Shown piece after piece: positions 18,279-26,134 of a stretch of 64,000 nt of DNA. The DNA comes from Pseudomonas sp. HOU2. Lineage in GTDB: Bacteria > Pseudomonadota > Gammaproteobacteria > Pseudomonadales > Pseudomonadaceae. The stretch lies in the NCBI RefSeq assembly GCF_040729435.1, contig NZ_CP160398.1, forward strand, positions 1 through 64,000. The letters are read 5' to 3'. Position 1 is the stretch's first letter, and every line of letters begins with the position of its first letter. The position numbers and the translations under genes are program-made. The notes beneath the pieces were generated by a model that did no database searches, was not told the DNA's origin, and saw nothing but the letters and a program-made list of their open reading frames with translations.

Positions 18279-19700
18279 GTGACCACCACTGATAATACGA
18301 AAAAGGTCGACCTAGTCTTTTTAATTGACTCTAGTAACTCAATGAAGGATGAAGCATCCGCGCTCAGTGCAAGGCTTAATGCGGCAATCGAGGAGGCAAG
18401 TAAAGCTTGTCCTTCGGATTTACGTGTTGAGTTTCTTGGTATTGAGGGTACTTTTGGCAATTCAAAATTTGATAAGAGCGCACGTAGCTATCTTACCGGG
18501 ACGCTTGGGGTCGACGACGGTAAGATCAAAGGCCGAAAAGCCAGTGCCGTCGGTAATCCGGCACAGGAGGATGTAGCGCCGGCTGCCGAAGACATCATCA
18601 AATATTTCGACTGGCGCAAAGGAGCGGAAAGAAATCTCTTCGTATTGGGAGATGAAAGCCTGTACGGCGGAGAGATGGTACTGAATGCAGAGCGCATTAA
18701 AGCCTGTGATGATGCCATCGACACCGCACTGGCCCATACTGTCAAGGTTCACTCCTATCTGGGAACTCCGCACCATACTCTGCCTTACCCTACACCTGCT
18801 GATGAAGAGGCCATGGTTAAGGAGTACAAGCGTTTTGCATTACGCACCGGCGGTGAACATTATATTTACACCAAAGGCATTGCTGATTTCTCCCAAGTAC
18901 TGAAAAACGCTATCTGCGCCAGCAAGGTACCCCATCAGGAAAGTGTCGAAGAGAAGAAAGAAGAGGCCGATAAGTTGGAAGGTAAAGATCCTGTCGATAA
19001 GCCAGATAATACCGCTTCAGGAAATAGTAATCTCTGCGAGCAACTCCCCGAGATTGTCAAAGCGGTTAATACGTTGGCCGACGTACTGAAAGGTCTGGTT
19101 GAGTCCTGCGCCCCGAGCAGCAAAGGAGAAAAACACGCTTGTCGTTGTCATGAACATGATGCGAAAAAAGACACTGGGAATAACAGTGCTGAGCAACCTG
19201 GGAATAGTAACTCCGGGGTGGAAGAGCAGCCCCAGGTATCCGAATTCGTCGATAAAACGATGTTTACTGATGGCGACTGGAACCACTGGGAAGCCGGGCC
19301 CGTCGGACATGACTGTCAACTTGTCGATTACGCGAAGCAAAAAACTAAAGGTCTTTATTTTAAAACAGCTGCGAACAAAGCGCATGCCGGCACTATCCTG
19401 AAGAAAACTCTGGTTGGATTGGAACCAGGGCAAGAGTATTCGTTTCTGATCCGCGCCAAGCGGGTGATCGGGAAGTTTAGTACACCAAAGCTCTCATTGA
19501 GCGTTGACGGTAAAGACATCAGTGGCGTGGTAGAGCTGATAACTACAGATGAGTGGGTGACAATAACAGGGAACTTCACCGCGGGAGCGGGGCCGACAAA
19601 TCTGGAGGTGATCAGTCATGAAAATGACAGCAATGGCAATGATTACCATGTGGGACGCCTGGTGATTGCCAATCCTGGAAACCCGGCTTTAGACATTTGA
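18279..19700 (+). CDS. VWA-domain protein of the tRNA-Cys island, function unknown
   Basis: 473 residues. A von Willebrand A domain begins at once, with the MIDAS motif DSSNS at residues 17-21 in VFLIDSSNS; it probably ends near residue 230. A charged linker follows (about 225-350) with CRCHEHD and acidic/Asn-rich stretches. The C-terminal 120 residues look like a beta-sandwich (LKKTLVGLEPGQEYSFLIRA, VTITGNFTAGAG), resembling carbohydrate-binding or adhesin modules. The GTG at 18279 is chosen because a full AAGGAG lies 7 bases upstream; ATGs at 18168 and 18219 lack one. No signal peptide is seen. A/T-richer than its neighbours, it looks acquired with the island. Confidence 0.75.
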   Translation: MTTTDNTKKVDLVFLIDSSNSMKDEASALSARLNAAIEEASKACPSDLRVEFLGIEGTFGNSKFDKSARSYLTGTLGVDDGKIKGRKASAVGNPAQEDVAPAAEDIIKYFDWRKGAERNLFVLGDESLYGGEMVLNAERIKACDDAIDTALAHTVKVHSYLGTPHHTLPYPTPADEEAMVKEYKRFALRTGGEHYIYTKGIADFSQVLKNAICASKVPHQESVEEKKEEADKLEGKDPVDKPDNTASGNSNLCEQLPEIVKAVNTLADVLKGLVESCAPSSKGEKHACRCHEHDAKKDTGNNSAEQPGNSNSGVEEQPQVSEFVDKTMFTDGDWNHWEAGPVGHDCQLVDYAKQKTKGLYFKTAANKAHAGTILKKTLVGLEPGQEYSFLIRAKRVIGKFSTPKLSLSVDGKDISGVVELITTDEWVTITGNFTAGAGPTNLEVISHENDSNGNDYHVGRLVIANPGNPALDI

Positions 19701-19706
19701 ATATGG

Positions 19707-19724
19707 GGCCACAGATCTGTGGCC
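19707..19724 (+). terminator. Hairpin after the VWA gene
   Basis: The perfect palindrome GGCCACAGATCTGTGGCC is followed by a pyrimidine-rich tract, 6 bases after the VWA stop codon. Confidence 0.6.
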
Positions 19725-19836
19725 TCTTCTGTCTTGCCTCCCACCCTGATCGCCAGTAAATCGCACGTACTGTGTAGTGCTCTAATGAAACCGGACACCC
19801 ATTTAGGCGAGAATGCTCGCCATTTGGAGGTGTCTG

Positions 19837-19955
19837 ATGACCAAGCAACGTCGTTCCTTTTGCTGAATTCAACGCGAGGCCGCAGGCCTCGTGCTTGATC
19901 AGGGCTATAGCCACGTCGAAGCCTGCCGTTCGCTCGGGGTTGTCGAGTCGTCCAG
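19837..19955 (+). pseudogene. IS3-family OrfA remnant
   Basis: The start of an IS3-type OrfA survives: GGAGG, then ATG, translating as MTKQRRSF followed by a stop, then in frame QREAAGLVLDQGYSHVEACRSLGVVES, cut to at most 20 here as LVLDQGYSHVEACRSLGVVE. The family reads about MTKQRR-F-AEFKREAA, so a small deletion destroyed the AEF segment. The helix-turn-helix tail and all of OrfB are missing. The 50 bases before it may hold the IS end. It is a dead fragment inside the tRNA island. Confidence 0.7.
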
Positions 19956-20195
19956 TTGTCGAGTCCGCATTGCGCCGCTGGGTCATCAGGAAACGGTGTT
20001 GAAAATGGGTTCAAGCTACCAGGTAGATAGTTATCAACCGAGCCAGGAGTTTACCTGTCTCGCGATTGGTGGGGCGTGAAAAGATTTCCGCAACGATATT
20101 TCCCTTTGGATGGGACGTACCCTAGAAGGCTTCAGAAATCAGTAGCTTGCGGAACAAAATGCGTGCTAACCTATTGATCTACTTAGCTTTGTAGC
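19956..20195. other. Island sequence without recognisable genes
   Basis: The remainder of the island between the IS fragment and the tRNA remnant. No ORF with a ribosome site was found. It holds TTGCGGAACA at 20147-20156, the inverse of the repeats at the left end, and a partial direct match TTTCCGCAA near 20085. Confidence 0.5.
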
Positions 20196-20243
20196 GTGGA
20201 TCGCAAATCCGCCTACGCAGGTTCGATTCCGACCTCGGCCTCC
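20196..20243 (+). pseudogene. tRNA-Cys 3' fragment (distal end of the island)
   Basis: 48 bases matching tRNA-Cys 17863-17910 with 3 differences. It includes the GCA anticodon region, T-loop TTCGATT and acceptor strand CTCGGCC, but the 5' half is absent, so it cannot be a tRNA. A terminator related to the one after tRNA-Cys follows. It is best explained as the original 3' end displaced by insertion into tRNA-Cys. Confidence 0.85.
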
Positions 20244-20252
20244 TTTATAAAC

Positions 20253-20287
20253 AAGCTCCGTAGATCCATGATTTACGGAGCTTTTTT
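20253..20287 (+). terminator. Terminator after the tRNA-Cys fragment
   Basis: AAGCTCCGTA/TACGGAGCTT followed by TTTTATTTT. It is homologous in position and sequence to the terminator at 17917. Confidence 0.85.
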
Positions 20288-20335
20288 ATTTTCAGTGTGC
20301 TGCAAGATTTAGTCTTGAAATCAGCCACTGTGAAC

Positions 20336-20364
20336 TTGCTTCACCGGGACGTGATGTATATATT
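20336..20364 (+). promoter_or_regulatory. Candidate tRNA-Leu promoter
   Basis: TTGCTT (20336-20341), 17-base spacer, TATATT (20359-20364), about 75 bases before tRNA-Leu. It is needed because the preceding terminator would isolate the gene. Confidence 0.6.
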
Positions 20365-20438
20365 TCCCGCTCTGCTTCAAAGGCTCAACACAGACAGATT
20401 CTCTGGTCGACTGATTTGAGCACTACAACAGCGCTACC

Positions 20439-20525
20439 GCCCGAATGGCGAAACTGGTAGACGCATGGGACTTAAAATCCCCCGCTCGTAAGGGCGTGCC
20501 GGTTCGATTCCGGCTTCGGGCACCA
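20439..20525 (+). tRNA. tRNA-Leu (TAA)
   Basis: 87 bases with CCA, a class II tRNA with long variable arm (CCCCGCTCGTAAGGGCGT). Acceptor GCCCGAA/TTCGGGC, anticodon TAA in ACTTAAAAT, T-loop TTCGATT. Confidence 0.97.
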
Positions 20526-20532
20526 TGAATAT

Positions 20533-20569
20533 CAAAGGCCTGCATGAGATTTCTCATGCAGGCCTTTAT
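20533..20569 (+). terminator. tRNA-Leu terminator
   Basis: AAAGGCCTGCATGAGA/TCTCATGCAGGCCTTT hairpin with a short loop and moderate T-rich tail, 7 bases after the CCA end. Confidence 0.85.
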
Positions 20570-20689
20570 CATTTGTACCCTGCAATTGTTGGGCGCTCTA
20601 TGCAATTCACTGGGTCGAAACGATCTCAAGGGAAGATGCATAGCGCATCAGAGCGGGAGCATGGATAACGTGAATCACACACCAATTGA

Positions 20690-20718
20690 AAACCCGGCTG
20701 AGCTCCGGGTTTTTTTTG
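20690..20718 (+). terminator. Orphan intrinsic terminator
   Basis: AACCCGG-CTGAGCT-CCGGGTT followed by eight T. No annotated gene ends immediately upstream; the nearest is tRNA-Leu, which has its own terminator. Confidence 0.8.
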
Positions 20719-20827
20719 TGCCCGCCATTCGACCGAGCGCACGTCGTCTGCCAGACACCGATTCCTTGAACTAAAAGTTGACCGGTAAGTCGGGATGATG
20801 AGTCGTCCCTTCATTCAGAGGTCATCC

Positions 20828-21082
20828 ATGCGCAACTACACGATCCAATATTTGTTCAACGACACACCCCGTACGCATCAGCTCCAGCTGAATCAGTCGG
20901 AACTTTCGGTCGCGGATGCTGCAATGCATCTACTCGAGCTACATTTTGGCGATGGTGAGAACAGCTTGATCATGCCGACTGCGGACTCCACCGTTGAAGA
21001 GATTCTCCAGCAGGCGGAAGTGATGGGAATCACTCGGGTCGAAGTGGCTACGGAACCAAGCCTGCTTCACCATCTTGAATAA
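20828..21082 (+). CDS. Small conserved hypothetical protein
   Basis: 84 residues, starting MRNYTIQYLFNDTPRTHQ at the ATG preceded by GAGG at 20828. It is acidic and soluble with mixed helix/strand pattern; no motif, signal peptide or membrane segment. An in-frame upstream ATG at 20795 lacks a ribosome site. It appears to be a Pseudomonas-specific protein, and no function is proposed. Confidence 0.75.
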   Translation: MRNYTIQYLFNDTPRTHQLQLNQSELSVADAAMHLLELHFGDGENSLIMPTADSTVEEILQQAEVMGITRVEVATEPSLLHHLE

Positions 21083-21103
21083 TCTTATGTTTTTGGCGGA
21101 CAA

Positions 21104-21131
21104 CAAAAAGCCCGGACGTATCCGGGCTTCT
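21104..21131. terminator. Hairpin terminator between convergent small genes
   Basis: AAGCCCGGA-CGTA-TCCGGGCTT lies between the convergent genes ending at 21082 and 21143. A-run on the left gives a U-tract for the minus strand. Confidence 0.75.
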
Positions 21132-21142
21132 CAGAGCTAACC

Positions 21143-21304
21143 TCAGCGAGAATTTACTTCTTCCTGTGTCCGGGCCGACGCTTTTTCCCTGCGCCGGCGA
21201 AGCCAGCTATAGAAAGCGTGAACCGGGTGTAAAAACGCCGCAAGTACGCACAGCAGCAAGATGATGAAAATGGCAATCAGCGGGAGGCTTTCGTGCGAGA
21301 ACAT
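21143..21304 (-). CDS. Small single-span membrane protein
   Basis: 53 residues, found by direct translation. The N-terminal part MFSHESLPLIAIFIILLLCV continues into a single transmembrane helix; a basic cytoplasmic tail follows (WLRRRREKASARTQEE). AGGAG lies 9 bases before the ATG at 21302-21304, and a terminator follows. Positive-inside charge suggests the N-terminus is periplasmic. Function unknown; it stands alone between convergent or same-strand genes. Confidence 0.65.
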   Translation of the reverse strand: MFSHESLPLIAIFIILLLCVLAAFLHPVHAFYSWLRRRREKASARTQEEVNSR

Positions 21305-21448
21305 GGTGGGGTACTCCTGTAGGCACTATGTTGGAACCCGCAGGCTAGACGCTTTGAGCCATGCTTGCGATGAACGTATGTTCATCCTCGGGCGCTTGAA
21401 CTGTGCTACGGAGGGCTCGCGGAAATGATCGATTCCAGAGGTGCGCAA

Positions 21449-21480
21449 GCGCCGGTCTTCAGTTAAGGCCGGCGCTGTGC
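21449..21480 (-). terminator. Hairpin downstream of msrA
   Basis: AGCGCCGG...CCGGCGCT stem with about 14-base loop, 25 bases after the msrA stop codon. Confidence 0.6.
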
Positions 21481-21504
21481 GTGGAGTGATTACGCAAGTG
21501 TGTT

Positions 21505-22011
21505 TCAGCTGCGCTTGGGCAGCTTCCAGTTCGGGCGGATGAAATGGCAGGTGTAACCATTCGGTATCCGTTCCAGGTAGTCCTGATGTTCAGGTTCCGC
21601 TTCCCAGAACGGCCCGGCGGGTTCGATTTCGGTGACTACTCGGCCCGGCCAGAGACCGGAAGCGTCAACGTCGGCGGCGGTATCCTCGGCAATGTCGCGT
21701 TGCTCTTCGCTGAGGTAATAGATCGCCGAACGGTAGCTGGGGCCACGGTCGTTGCCTTGACGGTTAGGCGTACTCGGATCGTGGATCTGGAAGAAGAACT
21801 CGAGGATCTGCCGGTAGCTGATCACCGCCGGGTCGAAAATGATCTCGATGGCTTCAGCGTGGTTGCCGTGGTTGCGGTAGGTGGCGTTCGGTACATCGCC
21901 GCCGCTATAGCCGACTCGCGTCTGCAGCACGCCGGGATAGCGCCGCAGCAGGTCCTGCATGCCCCAGAAGCAGCCGCCGGCGAGAATCGCGGTTTCGGTT
22001 TGTCCGGTCAT
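21505..22011 (-). CDS. msrA: Peptide-methionine (S)-S-oxide reductase MsrA
   Basis: 168 residues. It reduces methionine-S-sulfoxide in proteins using thioredoxin. Catalytic Cys14 lies in GGCFWG; other family segments are [27 protein letters not shown] (part shown: [20 protein letters not shown]), [10 protein letters not shown] and RSAIYY. Full length for the short cytoplasmic type; no signal peptide. Monocistronic by position. Confidence 0.95.
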   Translation of the reverse strand: MTGQTETAILAGGCFWGMQDLLRRYPGVLQTRVGYSGGDVPNATYRNHGNHAEAIEIIFDPAVISYRQILEFFFQIHDPSTPNRQGNDRGPSYRSAIYYLSEEQRDIAEDTAADVDASGLWPGRVVTEIEPAGPFWEAEPEHQDYLERIPNGYTCHFIRPNWKLPKRS

Positions 22012-22117
22012 GATCTTTTTTGCCTCTCGGTGACTGTGGGTACGGTGCTGGTTATGAGGGCGCGTTGGCTATTTGCAAGCTTGACTCAGGGATAAGGACG
22101 GCTCGATCCGGTATTTT

Positions 22118-22153
22118 CAACAAAAAGCCCTGACGCTCAGGCCAGGGCATTGA
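22118..22153. terminator. Hairpin upstream of msrA / downstream of the next minus gene
   Basis: AAAAAGCCCTG...CAGGGC stem. Read on the minus strand it is followed by TTTTTGTTG, so it likely terminates the gene at 22221-22505. Confidence 0.65.
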
Positions 22154-22220
22154 TGGGTTCGAGCGCTGAATTCGGGGCAGTTCACATCGAGTGATGGACT
22201 AAAAACACGACATCAGGCGG

Positions 22221-22505
22221 TTATACAAACGCTTGCCCGAAAAAGCCCCTTGGCAGACGCTGCGGCCCGGCCAGTGCGGTCAGGCGTTCGATCCACTCCG
22301 AACGCCAGTTCGATGCGCCGTGATCAGCCTTGGTGTGGCGCGCCGCGCGGCGTGCGGCATTGCGCTGGGCCTTGCGTGCTTCTTTGTAGGCGTCGGTGTT
22401 GCGGCAGCTGCGGCATTTGACGCGATTGAGTTCCAGGCTGGAGGCCAGGTTGTTGCCCTTGTGACCACAAGCCAGATGTCCGTCTGTTTTGAAATGGATA
22501 ACCAT
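22221..22505 (-). CDS. Small basic protein with CxxC motifs
   Basis: 94 residues starting MVIHFKTDGHLACGHKG, with GGAGA upstream of the ATG at 22503-22505. Cys/His pairs (LACGH and CRSCRN) look like a small zinc-binding site, followed by a very basic helix (EARKAQRNAARRAARHTK) suited to nucleic-acid binding, then WIERLTALAG. It resembles a conserved Pseudomonas hypothetical protein. DNA or RNA binding is an inference from composition only. Confidence 0.7.
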   Translation of the reverse strand: MVIHFKTDGHLACGHKGNNLASSLELNRVKCRSCRNTDAYKEARKAQRNAARRAARHTKADHGASNWRSEWIERLTALAGPQRLPRGFFGQAFV

Positions 22506-22612
22506 GAACAGTCTCCTGGGTGACGTGTACAGGTTTTGACCTCCCACGACCGCAGGCGTTCGCCGGATCGGCCCAGTGGTGCGCCCGGAGACTGTCGTTT
22601 ATCGCTGCGCAG

Positions 22613-22843
22613 TCATCTGAAACGTGGCAGTGGCCGCTCGACCGGTTGTAGCGACGACAGGGTGCTGCGGATCAGCGGTGTGTCTTTTTCGATGTCGTTC
22701 AGACGATCGCGGATGCGCAGGGCGGTCGGATGGCCGCCTTGATGATCGACCCAGTCGGCGATTTCCTTGCAGGCCGCAGCCAGCCGAGCCTGACGGGAGT
22801 CGAGCAGAGTGAGGAGGGTGGTGATGGACTCTTTTTCGGACAT
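22613..22843 (-). CDS. Small conserved hypothetical protein
   Basis: 76 residues, MSEKESITTLLTLLDSRQAR onward, with GGAGG before the ATG at 22841-22843. Predicted mostly helical with a DWVDHQGGHPTALRIRDRL segment. No domain recognised. The longer in-frame reading to 23056 has no start signal and overlaps the next gene. Confidence 0.7.
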   Translation of the reverse strand: MSEKESITTLLTLLDSRQARLAAACKEIADWVDHQGGHPTALRIRDRLNDIEKDTPLIRSTLSSLQPVERPLPRFR

Positions 22844-22964
22844 GGAACACCTCCGTTCAGAAAAACCGTTGAGAGGCAGCAAAGAGCCCGCGGGCTGCGA
22901 GCTCTGTGCCGTTGGGGCGCTGGTCGTCAGCTGCTTTGAGTATAGACCCCGCCTGTCAATTGCA

Positions 22965-23195
22965 TCAGCCGGCCGATTGTCGCGCCGGCAGCGGCGAGCT
23001 GGCCGCATTGAGCCGTCGGCATTCGCGTCGGGCATCCTCCTCAAGATCGTAGCCATCGCCGATGAAGCCGCCGGTGCGCGTGTCGTTGATCCGAAACCAG
23101 CTGCTGGCCTCGGCGGGCTCGTGCTGGCTTTCCCCGGCGCGGCGGCCGTGAATGATGATTTTGTTGCAGCGCTTCACGACAAAGATGTCTTCCAT
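22965..23195 (-). CDS. Small conserved hypothetical protein
   Basis: 76 residues starting MEDIFVVKRCNKIIIHGRRA. A strand-rich N-terminus precedes SSWFRINDTRTGGFIGDGYDL and a C-terminal helix. No signal peptide and no known motif. The ribosome site is weak (GGTGACG), so the start is less sure than the frame. It is transcribed toward the preceding small gene, possibly as one unit. Confidence 0.65.
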   Translation of the reverse strand: MEDIFVVKRCNKIIIHGRRAGESQHEPAEASSWFRINDTRTGGFIGDGYDLEEDARRECRRLNAASSPLPARQSAG

Positions 23196-23265
23196 GGCGT
23201 CACCACAGCAAATGGGTGTCAGATCAACTATAGAAGCCTTGGCCGATCGTGCAAAAAATAGCCAG

Positions 23266-24891
23266 TCAGTTCGTCGGTTGCAGCCGCCATTCTGTGGCAT
23301 GCCAATCCAGATGATGCGTCGGTTTCAATGCTTGTAGAAACTCAGAATCGTGGGAAACCGCGACAATGGCGCCGGGAAACGTCTGCAATGCCTGTTCGAA
23401 AGCCTGAACCGATGCCAGATCCAGATGATTGCTCGGTTCATCGAGCAGCAACAATTGCGCAGGTGTCTTGCCCCACAAGGCCACCGCCAGTGCGGCTTTC
23501 AAGCGTTCGCCACCACTGAGTGAAGCGCTCGGTCGGGTGACCCGTTGCGCGTCCAGTTGCAGATGAGCCAGATGGCCGCGCAATGTACTTTCACTCAACG
23601 GACTCTGCAGCGCCAACAGTTGCTCGATGACGCTGAGGCGGTCATCCAGCAGCTTCAGATGCTGGTCCAGATAAGCCACGGGAACATGGATGATGCACTC
23701 GCCACTGTCGGGCTGCAGTTGACCTGCGAGGACTCTGAGCAACGTCGATTTGCCGCAGCCATTCGGACCATTGACGGCGACGCGCACAGGACCGCTCAGC
23801 GCGAGATTGACCGGTTGCGCCGGCAGCCATGGCAGGCGCGCATCAATCAACGAGCAGACCCTGCGCGCAGCGGGCACTGCGCTGCCGGGCAGGTTCATCA
23901 ACACGGTCTCGTCCGCGAGAACTTTGGCGTAGGCATCGCGCACCCGTGCATCGAGTTCGGATTTGCGCTGTTGATGACCATGACGCACCTGGCCCATGAT
24001 CTGCCTCGCAGCACCTTTCAGGCCGGCGCGCTCGAAACCGGAGACGTTGGCGGTTTTGGCATTGCGCAGTGAGCGGGCGGCATGCCGCTGGATGGTGTCG
24101 TGCTCGTTTTGCAAGCGCTGCTGCTCGCGCCGGCGCTCGGTTCGGCTTTGATCCAGCGTCGCTTGCGCCGCCGCCTGATGGATCTGTCGTTGCTGCTGGT
24201 AAGCGGAAAAATTGCCGCCGTACACCGTAACACCCAGCGGCGTCAGCTCGACGATACGTTGCATGCGCTCAAGCAATTGCCGGTCGTGACTGACGACGAT
24301 CAATCCGCCGCGCCAGCGTTCCAGTTGGTTCATCAACCAGTCGCGGCCGGGGCCGTCCAGATGATTGGTCGGCTCATCCAGCACCAACAGGCGCGCCGGA
24401 CTCAGAAACGCTCTGATCAACGCCAGCCGCGCCTGCTGGCCGCCGCTCAGTGGTTGGGTCAGATCCGTGGCGGCAATGTCTGGCAGACCGGCGTTATCCA
24501 GCGATTGGCGCAGACGTTCGGGCAGATCCCAGCGCTCGCCGAGGATGTCGAAGTCTTCCGCCGCCGCCGCGCCACACTGCAGCCGTTGCAATGCGCGAAG
24601 AGCGGCAGCGGTGCCGGTGGCATCGGCCACGGTCTGCGCCGCATCGGCGGTGAATGTTTGCGCCACATAGGCCAATGGAACCGAGCAGGTGACGCTGCCG
24701 GCAGTCGGTTGCAAATGTCCGGCAATCAGCTTGGCCAGCACGCTCTTACCGACGCCGTTGCGTCCGACGATGGCAGTGTGGATGTGATCGAAATGCAGAT
24801 TCAGGTCGTTGAAAATCGCCTCGCCATTGGCGAACTGAAAACTGGTTTGATTCAGGGAGACGAGGGCAGGCGTACGCGAGACGTGAGTCAT
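23266..24891 (-). CDS. ABC-F family ATPase (ribosome-associated type)
   Basis: 541 residues with two ABC domains and no membrane segment. Domain 1 has GRNGVGKS, LSGGQQARLALIRAFLSPAR and LDEPTNHLD; the linker is long, basic and helical (residues about 240-330), the region that enters the ribosomal E site in ABC-F proteins; domain 2 has GPNGCGKSTLL, LSGGERLKAALAVALWG and LDEPSNHLD. It probably acts on ribosomes in translation or antibiotic protection; a specific role cannot be assigned. The ATG at 24889-24891 has GGAGGT five bases before; an in-frame GTG lies inside that site and is rejected. Confidence 0.88.
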   Translation of the reverse strand: MTHVSRTPALVSLNQTSFQFANGEAIFNDLNLHFDHIHTAIVGRNGVGKSVLAKLIAGHLQPTAGSVTCSVPLAYVAQTFTADAAQTVADATGTAAALRALQRLQCGAAAAEDFDILGERWDLPERLRQSLDNAGLPDIAATDLTQPLSGGQQARLALIRAFLSPARLLVLDEPTNHLDGPGRDWLMNQLERWRGGLIVVSHDRQLLERMQRIVELTPLGVTVYGGNFSAYQQQRQIHQAAAQATLDQSRTERRREQQRLQNEHDTIQRHAARSLRNAKTANVSGFERAGLKGAARQIMGQVRHGHQQRKSELDARVRDAYAKVLADETVLMNLPGSAVPAARRVCSLIDARLPWLPAQPVNLALSGPVRVAVNGPNGCGKSTLLRVLAGQLQPDSGECIIHVPVAYLDQHLKLLDDRLSVIEQLLALQSPLSESTLRGHLAHLQLDAQRVTRPSASLSGGERLKAALAVALWGKTPAQLLLLDEPSNHLDLASVQAFEQALQTFPGAIVAVSHDSEFLQALKPTHHLDWHATEWRLQPTN

Positions 24892-25036
24892 CGGCACCTC
24901 CGAAAAATGTCGTGAAGACTGACAGGCGCTATTCAGCGCTTATCGCGATTACATTTTCAGAAGGCTTGATTGTTCACTGTCTGCGGTCGTCCAGAAGGAG
25001 GAGAGGTAGCTAGCCTAGATCACCCGTCCGCCGCGA

Positions 25037-26065
25037 TCAAGGCGCATCCATCATTTGCTCGAGAAACATCGCCAGCGCCACTTCCTCGGAGCGCAAGCCC
25101 TTGCGCACTCGCGGACGAGGCAGTTCGGCCAGTGCACCGAGCAGGAAGCGCTCAACCACGGCCGGATGGATGTAGCACTTGCGGCACACCGCCGGGGTGT
25201 TGCCCAGCTGTTTGGACACGTTCTTGACCATCTCCACCACGTGCCGTTTCGCCTCGGCTTCCGACTCCCATTGCAGTTCGCGCAATACCGCCAGGGCCAG
25301 TGCGCTGCCGGCCCAGGTGCGGTAGTCCTTGGCGGTGAAATCGGCACCGGTGAGGGTTTGCAGGTAGCTGTTGACGTCGTGTGAACTGACGGTATGTCGC
25401 TCGCCGTTTTCGTCCAGATACTGGAACAGATTCTGCCCGGGGATTTCCAGGCAGCGCTTGATGATGCGCGCCAGGCGACGATCCTTGACGGTGATCTGGT
25501 GTTCGATGCCGCTTTTGCCGCGAAACTGGAACAGGATCGCGCTGCCGTTGACCTCGACATGCCGGCTGCGCAGGGTGGTCAGGCCATAGGAGCGGTTGTC
25601 CCGCGCGTATTGGGTGTTGCCGACGCGGATCAGCGTGGCGTCGAGCAGCGTGATGACCGTGGCCATGACCTTGTCACGGCTGAAGCCGGGTGCGTCCAGC
25701 AGGGTTTCGAGCTGTTTGCGCAACTTTGGCAGCGCCAGGCCGAACTCACGCAAGCGTGAGTACTTGTCGGCATCGCGCACCTCGCGCCAGCGCGGGTGAT
25801 AGCGATACTGCTTGCGGCCCCGGGCATCGCGGCCGGTGGCCTGCAAATGGCCACGCGGATCGGCGCAGATCCACACGTCGGTGTAGGCCGGCGGCACTGC
25901 CAGCGAATTGATCCGTTTGATCTCATCAGGGTCGGTGATGCGCTGCCCGGCCGGATCGAAATAGACGAACTTGCCGCGCAGCTTTTTACGGGTGAGGCCG
26001 GGTTGAGTATCGTCGACGTAATGCAGGTCGGGCGGTAAGACGTCGGCTAGTGCGGTGTCGGGCAT
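25037..26065 (-). CDS. DNA topoisomerase IB (poxvirus-like)
   Basis: 342 residues, a type IB topoisomerase that relaxes supercoils through a 3'-phosphotyrosine. Visible catalytic elements: RVGNTQYARDNRSYGLTTLR with the first active Arg, FRGKSGIEH with the catalytic Lys, KDYRTWAGSALA with the second Arg, and the active Tyr in VCRKCYIHPAVV. The N-terminal domain carries LPPAYTDVWI-type sequence (here AVPPAYTDVWICADPRGHLQ). Transcribed alone. Confidence 0.93.
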   Translation of the reverse strand: MPDTALADVLPPDLHYVDDTQPGLTRKKLRGKFVYFDPAGQRITDPDEIKRINSLAVPPAYTDVWICADPRGHLQATGRDARGRKQYRYHPRWREVRDADKYSRLREFGLALPKLRKQLETLLDAPGFSRDKVMATVITLLDATLIRVGNTQYARDNRSYGLTTLRSRHVEVNGSAILFQFRGKSGIEHQITVKDRRLARIIKRCLEIPGQNLFQYLDENGERHTVSSHDVNSYLQTLTGADFTAKDYRTWAGSALALAVLRELQWESEAEAKRHVVEMVKNVSKQLGNTPAVCRKCYIHPAVVERFLLGALAELPRPRVRKGLRSEEVALAMFLEQMMDAP

Positions 26066-26134
26066 GGCGGTGTCCTTGGCGAATCGCTCTGTTACAGCGA
26101 TTGACCGCGCGCCGTGGCCGTCGTGCCAACCAAT

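Larger units (their letters stand above)
20526..20827. other. Intergenic region after tRNA-Leu with two terminators
   Basis: About 300 bases without a gene. It holds the tRNA-Leu terminator (20533-20569) and a second terminator (20690-20718). The 120 bases between them have no ORF with a ribosome site; a short untranslated transcript is possible but no clear promoter was seen. Confidence 0.5.

Noticed and set aside
19612..20014. Minus-strand open frames over the IS remnant
   Set aside because: They cross the terminator of the VWA gene and lie opposite the transposase fragment; no start signal or similarity.
20196..20243. Second functional tRNA-Cys
   Set aside because: The D-arm and 5' acceptor strand are missing, so it cannot fold as a tRNA.
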